A program made the position numbers and the translations under genes. From assembly GCA_903930515.1 (NCBI GenBank), contig CAIYYW010000054.1, positions 1 to 23,387 of the forward strand: a stretch of 23,387 nt of DNA, in the 5' to 3' direction. Positions 1 to 8,400 of the stretch are shown here, piece after piece (position 1 is the first letter of the stretch; each line of letters starts with the position of its first letter). The notes under the pieces are model-generated. The model ran no database searches. It was given only the letters and a program-made list of their open reading frames with translations, and was not told the DNA's origin. Origin of the DNA: an uncultured delta proteobacterium. GTDB lineage: Bacteria; RBG-13-61-14; DRUE01.

Positions 1-689
1 ATTAAAAAGCCCGAATTGAAAATCATCCGGGATATAAACGTCAACATCTATTTCTTGGCCCACGGAGCAGGTCGGCGGGGCAACCACCCGGACCGGCGCC
101 CAGCCCCCGTCTATCGGCTCTGCCGTATATTCATAGGCCATATCAGAGTAATAACCCGAAACCGTTCCGTCCGCGACATTCCGGCCGTAAATCTTCGCCC
201 AAGCCAGGTGCTGGTGCCAAGGATCTCGTAAACCACTCCCCATCCCGGCCGCAAATTACCGTAGCCGGACAGGGCATTGGCCTGGACTGTCACTGAATCT
301 CCCCTATCCACGGTCAAGGCGTAAAGTTCCGCATCCAAGGAAATGGGATCCCCGGACAGGTCGCTGAAATCTCCGACCAGCCAGCCTTGGATAATGGCGT
401 AGTCCGGGCCATCTAAAAACCCGTTTCCATCCAGGTCCTGCCAGAGGCTGGTCCGGGAACGAAGCCCGCCCGGCGCCTGGTGGTCTGTAATATCCCAGTA
501 TCCCGGGTCCTGGGCGACCAATGCCAATTCCATCGCCCCCATATCCGGGTTGTCAATCATAGTATTGTCCGAGTCGCCCCAGAAATTCGCTCCCGGAAGA
601 TGTTGTTGCGCGTTGGCTGAAAAGGAAAGGATATAAATTGCGGTCAAGCAAAAAAAACCGATCCCCCAAAGCCGCTTAAACTTTTTCAT
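1..689 (-). pseudogene. Secreted dockerin-like EF-hand protein, frameshifted and cut by the window edge
   Basis: The start at 689 gives a Sec signal peptide (Lys/Arg-rich start, hydrophobic core, Ala-x-Ala near residues 25-27) and follows an AGAGGGGG ribosome site. Residues 85-96 read DLDGNGFLDGPD, the calcium-loop spacing of EF-hands and dockerins (Asp85, Asp87, Asn89, Asp96). A beta-rich segment follows (SLDAELYALTVDRG, then a PGWGVVYEIL stretch). After about residue 164 the original frame turns Arg-rich and stops at 111. A neighbouring frame from about position 198 stays open to base 1 and reads AKIYGRNVADGTVSGYYSD, later DVDVYIPDD, which continues the same style of domain. One net frameshift therefore lies between about 195 and 215, and the true C-terminus is outside the window. 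It could be a pseudogene or a base-call error. Function is unknown; a secreted structural or carbohydrate-associated role is a guess. Confidence 0.7.
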
Positions 690-751
690 TATTGCCCCCT
701 CTGTCGTAATCCGCCAAGCCACAAATAAATCCGAGTCTAATGCTCTTAATT

Positions 752-780
752 ATTATACCGAAACCAATTTATAATGTCAA
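752..780 (-). promoter_or_regulatory. Perfect-consensus sigma70 promoter for the dockerin-like gene
   Basis: Read on the minus strand, TTGACA (780-775) and TATAAT (757-752) are separated by exactly 17 bases. This is a full match to the housekeeping consensus. The predicted start of transcription is near 745, giving a leader of about 55 bases before the ATG at 689. Confidence 0.75.
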
Positions 781-801
781 GGGACACGGTTGAACTCGTT
801 T

Positions 802-830
802 TTGCAATTGTGATGGAACGGGGCTATCCT
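802..830 (+). promoter_or_regulatory. Likely sigma70 promoter for the RCC1-repeat gene
   Basis: TTGCAA (802-807), a 17-base spacer and TATCCT (825-830) stand about 70 bases before the ATG at 904. It fires away from the minus-strand promoter at 752-780, so the 690-903 gap is a divergent double promoter. The match is moderate (four of six bases in each box). Confidence 0.4.
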
Positions 831-903
831 GAAATTATTAATGCTTTCAAATTATAACCACCAGCTTGACTCTGACCGAGAGGGTGCAAAAAGGAGTACA
901 AAA

Positions 904-2108
904 ATGGCAAGGTGTAGCAGATTGGTTTCTCTGGCGATCATTCCCGTCATCTTTTTGTTTATGGCTTGCGGGGGCTATCTGAACCCGGGGCCTCGGCGGA
1001 AAACACCAATCCGGACCTTTCCACGGCAATAAGCCAGGTGGACACTCCGCTTACGATCTGGAAACAGGTGTCCGCCGGCCAAAGCCATGCCTGCGCCATC
1101 AGCACCAAGGGCGTGCTCTCTTGCTGGGGATGGAACAACTCAGGCCAACTGGGCTTTAATAATGGCGGCGAGATCGCCTCCCTTCCCACCCAGGTGGGCA
1201 AGGACAGCAACTGGAAGGCCGTTGCCGTGGGTATTTACTATACCTGCGCCATCCAGGGGACCGGGGCGTTGTATTGCTGGGGAGATAATTCCTATGGACA
1301 ACTGGGGGTCAATAAGCCGGGCCAAACCCCCAAGCACTATCGGGTGGGCGGCAACGCCCTGTTCGCCAGTGTGTCGATCGGGCAATCCCATACCTGCGCC
1401 AAGAAGAAGGACGGCACGCTCTGGTGCTGGGGGAAAAACTTCTACGGCCAGATCGGAGACGGGACCACCGCCAACCGCAATGTCCCCACCCGCGCCGGCA
1501 CCGGCGTTGGCTACACGCTGGTTGTCACCGGCGAAAATCATGTCTGCGCCATGGCGGGAGGGGGATTCTATTGTTGGGGCGGAAATGATCAGGGCCAACT
1601 GGGCAACGGGACAACCGCCGACCAGAAATCGCCCGTTTTGGTCGGAGCGGCCGGCATCTGGGCCTCGATCAGCGCCGGCAAAAGCCATACTTGTGGGAGG
1701 AGAACCAATAGCAGCATCTGGTGCTGGGGTTCCAATTTTTGGGGCGAACTCGGGAATAGCATCTCCATAAATAGCAATACCCCTGTCCAGGTTGGAACTG
1801 ACTACGATTGGTCCTCCCTGGCCTTGGGCGAAGATTTCACTTGCGCCAAAAAGATATCCGGCGCCATCTATTGCTGGGGGAACAATGGCTACAGTCAATT
1901 GGCGCAACCGGCGACTTTGAGCTATACGGCGACCCCTCTGCCGGTGGGGACCGATACCGACTGGCTCCTGATCACCGCCGGCCAAAAACATGTCTGCGCC
2001 ACCAAGTCCGGAGGAATCTATTGCTGGGGTTATAATTACGAGGGCCAGATCCCGGATAATTCGGCTTGGTTTGATTACTTCCGCGCCATCAGCGCCAAAT
2101 CCCCCTGA
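904..2108 (+). pseudogene. RCC1-repeat (seven-bladed propeller) lipoprotein with a one-base frameshift
   Basis: The ATG at 904 follows AGGAG (892-896). The first frame gives a signal peptide with a lipobox-like FMAC ending at Cys22, then runs out of frame to a stop at 1030-1032. The main frame, open to 2108, supplies the mature protein. Adding one G to the G5 run at 970-974 joins them as ...FMACGGLSEPGASAENT. The body carries seven RCC1-like units, each with a Cys near an AGxxHxCA strand and a second Cys in a CWGxNxxGQLG motif, enough for a closed seven-blade beta-propeller. The paired Cys in each blade suggest disulfides in an exported protein. RCC1 propellers are protein-binding scaffolds; the partner is unknown. 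Read as it stands, the lipoprotein would be truncated. The propeller frame alone starts only at a weak TTG (966) without an export signal. Confidence 0.75.
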
Positions 2109-2186
2109 GCCGCTCAAGGCCATCGCGATTTCAGCCGGGGCGCAAACACCGGGGCTCAGGCCTATACAATAAACATAAGGATTAAG

Positions 2187-2705
2187 ATGAAAAACCGGAT
2201 GTTGATCGCATTTGGGTTTGTAGCGGCGACCGCGCTATTGAGCCTTTATTACCGGGAAGGGTTGCCCGCTGGCGTGCCCATCCATTTCAATGCCGCGGGC
2301 GTGGCGAACGGCTGGGCGCCGAAAAATCAGGCGCTGATCCTGTTCCCGGCCGTTACCCTTTTTTTGTTCCTGATTTATCTGGCGGCGATAGTGATCAACA
2401 GCAATCCCAAGTACTGGACAAGAAAGCTGAAAAAACCGGTGAGCGATGAGGCCTTGGAGAGGCTGATCCGGCAGTCGCAAAAAGTGCTTGACTTTGTGTT
2501 CCTCGTCATCCTCTCAATGTTCCTCTATCTTCACTGGGCCACCATGCGCATTGCACTCGGCCAAATGAAATCCATCGTGCCCGGCATCTGGATCTTCTTG
2601 GGTATTCTTTTCGCGGGAATGCCCTTCCTCATCATCCGCACCGTCGCCCTCCAGTACCGGGTCCTCCGAGAGCCCAAAAAACCAACCGGCCCGACCAAAA
2701 CTTGA
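2187..2705 (+). CDS. DUF1648 domain integral membrane protein
   Basis: A 172-residue protein that starts after AAGGA (2177-2181). About four membrane helices are visible, near residues 5-22, 48-70, 102-120 and 131-150. Residues 31-46 carry the DUF1648 signature, a Pro-x-His-Phe followed by Asn-Ala-x-Gly and a Gly-Trp-x-x-Lys. In Gram-positives this domain occurs in SdpI-type immunity proteins and related membrane proteins; no function can be assigned here. The final 20 residues are basic and Pro/Thr-rich. It stands alone, facing the minus-strand PHP gene with a 231-base gap between their 3' ends. Confidence 0.75.
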   Translation: MKNRMLIAFGFVAATALLSLYYREGLPAGVPIHFNAAGVANGWAPKNQALILFPAVTLFLFLIYLAAIVINSNPKYWTRKLKKPVSDEALERLIRQSQKVLDFVFLVILSMFLYLHWATMRIALGQMKSIVPGIWIFLGILFAGMPFLIIRTVALQYRVLREPKKPTGPTKT

Positions 2706-2936
2706 GTGGCCGGCTCAACCCGCGAATCCAGAGGGGGCACGGAATCCAGAGGGGGCCGGCCTTAACCTTTAACTGTATCCATATAACAATATTAGATGAT
2801 GATTAAAATACAGTGAAGGAATGACCTGGAGGCGGGTTTCGGATTTCCAGTTATCGCGCCTGAAGGCGCTCGCACATTGAAACCGGTTTGGCAAAGATAG
2901 ATACCGATAAAATCATTTGCTGTCTGGAACAGGAAC
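2706..2936. other. Non-coding convergent spacer with short palindromes
   Basis: This gap separates the 3' ends of two facing genes. It contains a tandem 15-base duplication (2724-2756), a small hairpin GCGCC-TGAA-GGCGC (2856-2869) and the palindrome AAACCGGTTT (2880-2889). Neither hairpin is followed by a T-run, so no intrinsic terminator can be claimed. I find no credible gene in it on either strand. Confidence 0.5.
2724..2756. repeat. Tandem 15-base duplication
   Basis: GAATCCAGAGGGGGC occurs at 2724-2738 and again at 2742-2756, an 18-base period. The pair is flanked by GGCCGGC (2708-2714) and its complement GCCGGCC (2755-2761), so it could sit in the loop of a weak stem. Probably a local slippage product. 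Confidence 0.7.
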
Positions 2937-3590
2937 TCAGACGGTCGGATCTGAAATGCGGGCGTCGTCTCGGCTAAGCGCCTGGACCTTTCCGGATTTG
3001 ATCCCGGCAACCAACTCTTCCATTGACCGGACCTGATCCTGAAACTCGGTCAGGCCCGCTCCCAACTCCTCCAGGAAATGCGCGTCCGACCCTCCCACCT
3101 GGGCCACGCCCAAGCGGTCGGCCAATTCCATCGCCCATATATTTTCATCATCCCGGTTCCCGCCGTTGATCGCCTCAATCGCGTACAAATGCGGCAGCTC
3201 CTTTACCCGCTCGCCCATACTGATCATCCCCCGGAAGGGATGCGCCGGAACCGCCACTCCTTGATGAGCGTCCACTTCCTTCACCAACTCCACCGGGTCC
3301 AGCTTTTGCTGAAAATTAAAACCGCTCATCCATTCCCGGTCCGGGCAGAAAACCAGCAAATGCCCCCAGCGGGTATCGGCCTCGGCCCCGGCCAGGATCA
3401 AAACCCCGTATTTTTCCGACAGGGATCGGTGATCAAAATCAGAAACAAACCTCCGATGCTCGCAAAAAACCAGGCCGTCAATCCGGAAATTTTTCCGCAA
3501 GGCCGATAGGTATTCCACATATTCTTCCGGCCGGACCGGGCTGTCAATGGAAAAGACGGAATGTATATGTAAATCCAGGATCGTGCCCAT
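2937..3590 (-). CDS. PHP-domain metal-dependent phosphoesterase
   Basis: A 217-residue protein with the complete PHP metal-site series: HIHS (His8, His10), Glu44-His45, Glu70 in AGAEAD, His77, His117 in PAHPF, and Asp169/His171 in GGSDAH. PHP proteins are tri-metal phosphoesterases; stand-alone forms of this size include histidinol-phosphatase-like and nucleotide or oligonucleotide phosphatases. The sequence does not reveal the substrate. No signal peptide is present, so it is cytoplasmic. An AGGTG lies about 11 bases before the ATG. The upstream M23 gene ends 25 bases away on the same strand, so the two are probably co-transcribed. Confidence 0.88.
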   Translation of the reverse strand: MGTILDLHIHSVFSIDSPVRPEEYVEYLSALRKNFRIDGLVFCEHRRFVSDFDHRSLSEKYGVLILAGAEADTRWGHLLVFCPDREWMSGFNFQQKLDPVELVKEVDAHQGVAVPAHPFRGMISMGERVKELPHLYAIEAINGGNRDDENIWAMELADRLGVAQVGGSDAHFLEELGAGLTEFQDQVRSMEELVAGIKSGKVQALSRDDARISDPTV

Positions 3591-3615
3591 AGCAATTTTT
3601 ACACCTGTTATATTA

Positions 3616-4986
3616 TTATTTCCCGACCAGGGGACTGAATCCGGCGTCCACCGGACGCAAGACCAGATACGCGCTTTTCAGGGCAGCCATCTCCCGGTCC
3701 AAAAATAGCCGGGCCTGTTGATACCCTGCCGGGTTTTTCACCGGCTTGCCCTTTTCGGTTTTGATATGGCTGGGGTTGATGTTCTTGCCCGAGCGGATCA
3801 CCCGGTAATCCAGATGCGCCCCGGTGGCCAAACCGGTTGCGCCCACATAGCCGATGGTCTGACCCTGCTTGACCTTGGAGCCGGTCTTGATCCCGGGGGC
3901 GAATCCTTTTAGATGTCCGTAGCTGGTCCGGTAGCTGGAATTGTGCTTGAGCTCAATATAGTTCCCATAACCGCCCTTCCAGCCGGCGAAACTCACCGCC
4001 CCCGAAGCAGCCGCCCGAACCCTGGTCCCGGACGGGGCCGCGTAATCAATTGCCAGATGAGGTATCCGCCGGCGCAAAACCGGATGAAAACGCTTGTAGC
4101 TGTACCCGGAACTGATCCGGCCGATCGCCACCGGCCTGATCAAATAAAATCCCTTCAACGCATGCCCGGTCTCGTCATAATATCCGCCCCCGGAATCGTC
4201 CTTATAATAATAGGCCTGATACGGATTGTGGTTGATCTCCATCTCCGTAACCAGCGGTCGCTCGTCTCCGTCCGGGGTCAGCTCGGTCATCACCCAGAAC
4301 CGGTCTCCCTTTCTCACCTGGCTGGAAAAATCTATCACCCCGAAATAAAGGTTGGTCAGGTTTGAGATCAATCCCGGCTCCATTCCCGCATCCACCCCCG
4401 CTTCATAAAAACTGGAGCCGATCTCTCCATAATACAGCCTCCAGTCCTTGCTGTTGAACGCAATATTTTCTTCGCCCTGACCGCCCCGGTTTTTCAGCTC
4501 CGCCTGCCAGCCGCTTTCCGTCCCCGTAAGCGTCAGGCTCTGACGCGGACTGATCGCCAACTCAAACTGAGAAATCTGGCCCGACAATCCATACCGCAGC
4601 CAATATTCCTGACCCGCCTTGATCTTGGCCAAATTGTAAAACGGACCCGCGGCCAGGATCCAGTCCGAAACCTGCCGGTCGGAAATCCCGTATGACTTTA
4701 ATACCGGGGACAAATTATCCCCGAACCGGAATTTTGAATGGACCTCAGCCGGAGCGATGCCGGCTGGAACCGGCCCGGTCTGCTCCACGGCCTTGTTTTC
4801 AGGGGCAGCCGGTTTGCTCAGCCGGCTTTGCAACTCCGCCTTCTGACCGCTGTACCCGACCAAAGCCCCGGCCAGGAATCCGGTGGAAAGCAGAACCAGC
4901 GCAATAACCATAAACCAAGCCCGGACCCCATACCCGACCCTTTCCCGTTCCCTGCTGGTCAATTGGTAGTTCACAATTGATGACAT
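3616..4986 (-). CDS. Membrane-anchored M23 family (LytM/MepM-like) peptidoglycan endopeptidase
   Basis: From the ATG at 4986 the 456-residue protein has a basic cytoplasmic N-terminus, one membrane helix (about 24-45), a low-complexity linker, and a LysM/OapA-like region (about 82-135). A Csd3/MepM-like middle domain (about 190-250) and a C-terminal M23 domain (about 290-405) follow. The M23 zinc site is seen as His310-x3-Asp314 and His358 in YGHL. The usual HxH is HLD (His391, Asp393). The family cleaves peptidoglycan cross-links in the periplasm. The frame is also open upstream to a TTG at 5118, but a TATAAT on the minus strand (5123-5118) overlaps that codon, which argues for a later start. 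No clear ribosome site precedes 4986, so the start is uncertain. It leads the PHP gene. Confidence 0.85.
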   Translation of the reverse strand: MSSIVNYQLTSRERERVGYGVRAWFMVIALVLLSTGFLAGALVGYSGQKAELQSRLSKPAAPENKAVEQTGPVPAGIAPAEVHSKFRFGDNLSPVLKSYGISDRQVSDWILAAGPFYNLAKIKAGQEYWLRYGLSGQISQFELAISPRQSLTLTGTESGWQAELKNRGGQGEENIAFNSKDWRLYYGEIGSSFYEAGVDAGMEPGLISNLTNLYFGVIDFSSQVRKGDRFWVMTELTPDGDERPLVTEMEINHNPYQAYYYKDDSGGGYYDETGHALKGFYLIRPVAIGRISSGYSYKRFHPVLRRRIPHLAIDYAAPSGTRVRAAASGAVSFAGWKGGYGNYIELKHNSSYRTSYGHLKGFAPGIKTGSKVKQGQTIGYVGATGLATGAHLDYRVIRSGKNINPSHIKTEKGKPVKNPAGYQQARLFLDREMAALKSAYLVLRPVDAGFSPLVGK

Positions 4987-5228
4987 TCTACTAAATATTG
5001 CGGAAAAAGGCAACCCCAATTTGCAAAAGCCCAGGCCGATTTCTTCCGTCCCTATCCCCGCCCGCGCAATCATCCACGAGGAACATATGAGGTATGCGGC
5101 GGAATGATCAGGGGTCAATTATATAGTGCTCCGGGTAATAACTGGGGGGGGCTTTGCGGCCTTTGGGCCTTTGCGGTGAAGCATTGTTTTGGGTTCCGCT
5201 TGATTTTTTCCGGTCCGGGCATCTGCGC

Positions 5229-5257
5229 TTGACAAACGGCCGGTTTTTAATTAAATT
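5229..5257 (+). promoter_or_regulatory. sigma70 promoter of the formate dehydrogenase operon
   Basis: TTGACA (5229-5234) is a perfect -35 box. A 17-base spacer leads to TAAATT (5252-5257), a four-of-six -10 box. The predicted start is near 5264. I found no convincing sigma54 (GG-N10-GC) site closer to the gene. Confidence 0.55.
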
Positions 5258-5310
5258 TATGAGCAGGCAAAATTGACCGGATAATAGGGGGAAATTTAAT
5301 TCTCATCCAG

Positions 5311-5413
5311 TCGTTACCGCATGGCAGTTCAGAAAGGGGATCAGCAGTATTTTAAACAACTTGATCTGCTTCGGATATCCGCCAGGGGAATTTTTCACCC
5401 TATCGTTACCGCA
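5311..5413 (+). repeat. Paired 11-base direct repeat in the fdh leader
   Basis: TCGTTACCGCA is present at 5311-5321 and 5403-5413, 92 bases apart. Both copies lie downstream of the predicted promoter, so if functional they would act in the leader RNA or as binding sites for a second promoter. No known regulator is recognised. Confidence 0.5.
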
Positions 5414-5475
5414 AGATTATTAAGCTCAAGGGCGCCTTGCTCGGGAAAGAGTAAAGGCGGCCAAAGGAGTAGCTG

Positions 5476-8400
5476 ATGGTGGATGTATCAAGGAGGAATT
5501 TTTTAGTCGGAAGCGGAAGCTTCCTGGGGTTCCTGGGCCTCAATCTCAAACCTGCCCTCGCGCATGCCGAGAACAAAGCCGCGGCCCTCAAGAAGGGAAG
5601 GATGACCAGCACGATCTGCCCCTATTGCGCGTGCGGTTGTTCCGCGGTGGTGACCTCGGAAGAGCGCAACGGGAAATGGGTGGCGATCAATGTGGAGGGC
5701 GACCCGGACCATCCCATCAATGAGGGCACGCTTTGTTCCAAGGGGTCCTCGCTCTACCAGATGTGCAACGGCGACTCCCGCCTGAGCAAGGTGTTGCATC
5801 GGAAGCCCGGGAGCGACAAGTTTGAAGAAGTGGACTGGAGCACCGCGGCCAAACGGATCGCCCGTCTGATCAAGGATACCCGGGACGCCTCGTTTACGGA
5901 GACCAACAGCCAGGGCCAGGCCGTGAACCGGACCATGGCCATTGCTTCCCTCGGAAGCGCGGCTCTGGACAACGAGGAATGCTGGCTGTATCAGAAGTTC
6001 CTGAGAAGCCTGGGCCTGGTTTATATCGAGCACCAGGCAAGGATCTGTCACTCGGCAACGGTTCCGGCCCTGGCCTCCAGTTACGGACGGGGAGCGATGA
6101 CCAACCACTGGATTGACCTCAAGAACGCCGATGTGGTCCTGATGATGGGGAGCAACCCGGCCGAGAACCATCCGATCTCAATGCATTGGGTGATGAAAGC
6201 CAAAGACCGGGGCGCCAAGCTGATCTGCGTGGACCCGCGTTTTACCAAGTCCGCGTCCATCTCCCAGATCTATGCGCGGCTCCGGGGCGGGACCGACATC
6301 GCCTTCCTGGGCGGGATGATCAAATACATCCTGGACAACGATCTGATCCAGCGCGACTATGTCCTGAACTACACCAACGCCTCCTTCATCGTAAGCGACG
6401 ACTACGGCTTTGACCAGGCCTCCGGCCTGTTCAGCGGATATAACCCGGAAAAGCGCAAATACGACAAATCCAAATGGCAGTATCAAACCACGGCCGGAGA
6501 AATCCCGGAGCCGGTCCGGGATCCGACCCTTCAGAACCCGCGCTGTGTTTATCAGCTGATGAAGAAACATTATTCGCGCTACGATTTTGAGACCGTATCC
6601 AAGGTCACCGGAACGCCGGTCAAGGACCTGGAGCTGGTCTATCAAACTTATGCCGGAACCCATCTGCCGGACAAGGCCGGAACCATTATGTACGCGATGG
6701 GCTGGACCCAGCACACGGTCGGAGTCCAGAACATCCGGGCGATGGCGGCGATCCAGCTTTTACTGGGAAACATCGGCGTGGCTGGCGGCGGGGTCAATGC
6801 CATGCGCGGCGAATCCAATGTCCAGGGCTCAACCGACCACGGCCTGCTCTACCATATCATTACCGGATACCTGAAGACCCCGACCGCGTCCCTGGTCACC
6901 CTGGACGATTACAACAAGGCCGCCACGCCCAAGCCCATCGGCAAGGACAGCGTGAACTGGTGGGGAAACACGCCCAAATATATGGTCAGCTACCTGAAAT
7001 CCATGTATGGCGAAAAGGCCACGCTGGAAAATCAATTCGGGTATGGCTGGATGCCCAAGCTGGATGACGGGGCGGGTTACTCCTGGCTGACCATCTTTGA
7101 CGCGATGTATGAGGGAAAGATCAAGGGACTGTTGGCCTGGGGAATGAACCCGGCCTGCAGCGGCGCCAACTCCAACAAGACCCGGCCGGCCTTGGCCAAG
7201 CTGGACTGGATGGTGAATGTCAATATTTTCCCCAGCGAAACCGGCTGGTTCTGGCAGGACCCGACCCTCGGGATTAAGCCCTCGGAGATCAAGACCGAGG
7301 TGTTCGTGCTCCCGGCCGCGGCCTCAATTGAGAAACAGGGAAGCATCACCAATTCCGGGAGATGGATGCAATGGCGGTATAAAGGCGCGGACGCCCCCGG
7401 CGAGGCGATCCCGGACGCGGACATTATGGGTCTGATCTTCACGGAGCTGAAGTCGCTCTATCAAAAGGAAGGGGGCAAGTTCCCGGAGCCGATCCTGAGC
7501 CTGAAATGGGACGAGTATTTCCATAACAATGAAGTTGACGCGGAAGCCGTCGCCAAGGACATCAACGGATATTTCCTGGAAGATGTGACTATGCCGGACG
7601 GCAAGAGCTTTAAGAAGGGCGAACTGGTTCCGAGCTTTGGGATGCTCCAGGCGGACGGAAAAACCTCCAGCGGCTGCTGGGTTTACGCCGGGTCCTTCAC
7701 CCAGGACGGCAAGAACAAGTCCAAGAAGCGGATCCGCGAAAAGAGCGGGATCGGCATGAACCCGGATTGGGCCTGGGCCTGGCCGGTTAACCGCAGGATC
7801 ATATATAACCGGGCGTCGGTGGACCTGAACGGAGTCCCCTATAACAAGAACCTTCCGGTGGTTCAATGGGACGCGGCAGAGTCTAAGTGGAAAGGCGATG
7901 TTGTGGACGGCCCGGCCACCATCCCGCCGATGGGGATGACGGGAGGGAAACTGCCGTTTATTATGAACGAGGAGGGCGTGGGCCGGCTCTGGACGATGAA
8001 GCTGGAAGACGGTCCGTTCCCGGAACATTATGAGCCGTTTGAATCGCCGGTGGATACAAATCCGTTCAACGGACAGCCCTTCAACCCGGCGAGCAAAATC
8101 TTCAAAGGACCTATGGACAAGCGGGCCGCTTCAGGCGGCTCCGAGTTCCCGATCGTCTGTTCCACCTACCGGGTAACCGAGCATTGGCAAACCGGGGTGA
8201 TGACCCGGCATTGCCCGTGGCTGTTGGAGCTTCAGCCCCAGATGTTCGTGGAGATGAGCGAACAACTCGCGGCGGAGAAAGGGATCAAGGCCGGAGAGGT
8301 AGTGGAAGTGGCCAGCGCCCGGGGATCGGTGCTGGCGGTTGCGATCCCGACCAAGCGCTATCAGCCGCTCACGGTAATGGGCAAGACCGTGCATACCGTG

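Larger units (their letters stand above)
5119..5475 (+). other. Long intergenic leader upstream of the formate dehydrogenase operon
   Basis: This 357-base gap holds a G8 run (5144-5151), a doubled CTTTGCGG (5152-5159 and 5169-5176), the operon promoter (5229-5257), and two copies of TCGTTACCGCA (5311-5321 and 5403-5413). The predicted transcript has a leader of roughly 210 bases, long enough for a riboswitch or activator sites. I cannot match it to the molybdenum-cofactor riboswitch by eye. Confidence 0.5.

Noticed and set aside
1140-2123. Long antisense reading frame opposite the RCC1 gene
   Set aside because: It mirrors the repeats of the propeller gene; its composition is that of a GC-driven shadow frame and no domain is seen.
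2856-2869. GCGCC-TGAA-GGCGC as a two-way terminator between converging genes
   Set aside because: Only five base pairs and no T-run on either strand.
4987-5118. Longer M23 protein starting at a TTG at 5118
   Set aside because: The extra 44 residues look unstructured, the TTG lacks a ribosome site, and a minus-strand TATAAT at 5123-5118 would place transcription start inside it.
5144-5176. G8 run plus doubled CTTTGCGG as a regulatory array
   Set aside because: It lies upstream of the fdh promoter and resembles low-complexity intergenic filler common in many bacteria; only two imperfect units are present.
5321-5476. A 51-codon reading frame whose stop overlaps the fdnG start (TGATG)
   Set aside because: It has no ribosome site, no recognisable motif, a basic/Ser-rich low-complexity tail, and it crosses the second direct repeat. 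The overlap with the fdnG start is probably chance.
6046-6048. Possible selenocysteine site in the formate dehydrogenase
   Set aside because: The codon is TGT (Cys), not TGA, and the frame runs uninterrupted through the whole protein.
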